A stretch of DNA of 64,000 nucleotides from an uncultured Prevotellaceae bacterium (lineage in GTDB: Bacteria > Bacteroidota > Bacteroidia > Bacteroidales > Bacteroidaceae). Under the pieces are notes generated by a model, which had not been told where the DNA came from, made no database searches, and saw only the letters and a list, made by a program, of their open reading frames with translations. Below are positions 63,216 to 64,000 of this stretch, in pieces. The translations under genes were made by a program, and so were the position numbers. The stretch spans positions 248,001-312,000 of the forward strand of contig OMRP01000002.1 in the NCBI GenBank assembly GCA_900313615.1, in the 5' to 3' direction. Every line of letters starts with the position of its first letter. Within the stretch, counting starts at the first letter, position 1.

Positions 63216-63255
63216 CAACCACTGCCCGAGGGGAAAAACCCCTCGGCAATGGTTG
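63216..63255 (+). terminator. Terminator after the Sel1 gene
   Basis: Nearly complete 17-pair stem (63216-63233/63239-63255, one mismatch, one bulge) with loop AAAAA; followed by GTTTC rather than a T run. Confidence 0.75.
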
Positions 63256-63323
63256 GTTTCATGTATTCCGAGACCAACCCAAAAGACACATTCTAACTAC
63301 TATTATACCAAAAAACAAACAAC

Positions 63324-64000
63324 ATGAGAAAAACGTTTTACCTATTACTTTTCACCACTTTACTGCTGAGTGGAAAGGTGCAGGCAGCCACATTGTGGAG
63401 TGGCAATGAGCCCATCGACTGGAACACAGGCAAGTCGGTGGGTATCGATGCCTCGTCATTCGGCACACTCGACATTGCTGACCGCATCGTGTTCAACATC
63501 CAATTCACCGGCCAGACCGACTGGCCACAAGTTTCCATCGTTACCGGTTCTTGGAAGAATATCCCCGGTGCTGGCAACACAGGCATCGCCCAAGGCGTCA
63601 CACAAGTATCATACACAGTGACGAACGACATGCTCACGGCACTGACCGAAGAAGGAATGCTCGTCACTGGTTGCGGCTATACGCTACTAAGCGTAGAGAC
63701 AGAGCAGGGACCAGGTGCCGCAGGCTACGAGAACGCCATCTGGATAGGCGAGACAGTACTGCCCACCGATTGGAGTGGCTACTTGACCATTCCATCCATC
63801 AGTTTTTCGAAAACAGAAGTGGGCGACATCATGCGTATCCGTTACAAAGACGTGAAACCGGGCGCCCAGGTGTTGCCGAAAAACAGTTCATGGGGAGAGT
63901 TGCCCGATGCACCAGGCAAACAGGCCGATGGTGTGTATGTCGACTATGAGGTGACAGCCGCCATGTTGGCTTCACTAAAGGCAGGAGGTGCCATCATCCA
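63324..64000 (+). CDS. Secreted protein with repeated beta-sandwich modules, partial
   Basis: Open frame from ATG 63324 to the window edge (225 codons, no stop). Signal peptide MRKTFYLLLFTTLLLSGKVQA, then two related units: LWSGNEPIDWNTGKSVGIDASSF... (about 25-130) and IWIGETVLPTDWSGYLTIPSISF... (about 137-225). Each has a WS/TDW-type opening and a later VSYTVTNDMLTAL / VDYEVTAAMLASL match, so they are tandem copies of one module. Such modules sit at the front of Prevotella cell-wall glycoside hydrolases; a catalytic domain may follow outside the window. The gene follows the Sel1 terminator. Confidence 0.8.
   Translation, partial: MRKTFYLLLFTTLLLSGKVQAATLWSGNEPIDWNTGKSVGIDASSFGTLDIADRIVFNIQFTGQTDWPQVSIVTGSWKNIPGAGNTGIAQGVTQVSYTVTNDMLTALTEEGMLVTGCGYTLLSVETEQGPGAAGYENAIWIGETVLPTDWSGYLTIPSISFSKTEVGDIMRIRYKDVKPGAQVLPKNSSWGELPDAPGKQADGVYVDYEVTAAMLASLKAGGAII

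Overview
This window comes from a Bacteroidetes chromosome, most probably Prevotella or a close relative. The evidence is the gene content (split gcvPA/gcvPB, the short YidC-led transcript, PorT-like and gliding-type C-terminal proteins, POT transporter, two-gene MacB, PL/GH enzymes, xylose genes), the near absence of Shine-Dalgarno sequences, and repeated matches to the Bacteroidetes promoter TTTG-N19/20-TAnnTTTG. Genus is inference; no rRNA gene is present.

Layout. 0-4.7 kb: glycine cleavage genes gcvH-gcvPA-gcvPB and a dihydrolipoamide dehydrogenase. 4.7-7.8 kb: a small AT-rich secreted protein, a duplicated promoter with a structured RNA in front of riboflavin synthase, a 5'-truncated phosphopantetheinyl transferase and a GIY-YIG protein. 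7.8-17.5 kb: a chimeric gene whose 5' end is a copy of the neighbouring tolC start fused in frame to a GH106-type glycosidase, followed by a tolC-macA-macB-type efflux operon that carries its own LytS/LytTR two-component pair. 17.5-28.2 kb: a defence island read leftwards. It holds an SNF2 helicase, a DUF4391 protein, a small membrane protein, and type III Mod and Res, headed by a long structured leader with its own promoter-like box and terminator. A four-helix-bundle/zinc-ribbon gene also lies here, and two near-identical 34-bp repeats flank the island.

28.2-47.3 kb is mostly housekeeping and sugar metabolism: gph-malQ, mltG, glnS, a TPR protein with dedA, xylB-xylA, two small winged-helix proteins, aspS, DUF1573, DUF3078 and a GH43-like enzyme. 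47.5-64 kb: yidC (with a tiny upstream ORF overlapping its start), an S9 peptidase next to an MFS transporter, a secreted Fib_succ-like protein, a LysM/receptor protein with a PorT-like protein and a POT transporter, a gliding-type C-terminal domain protein, uvrA, a candidate small RNA, a Sel1 protein and the start of a secreted beta-sandwich protein that runs off the window.

The most unusual points are the tolC::GH106 fusion, the structured leader RNA of the defence operon (four nested long-range helices, the outermost competing with a terminator), the flanking repeats of that island, the structured ribE leader, and a 29-bp periodic repeat array upstream of glnS. All RNA calls are from hand folding; no database search was possible.
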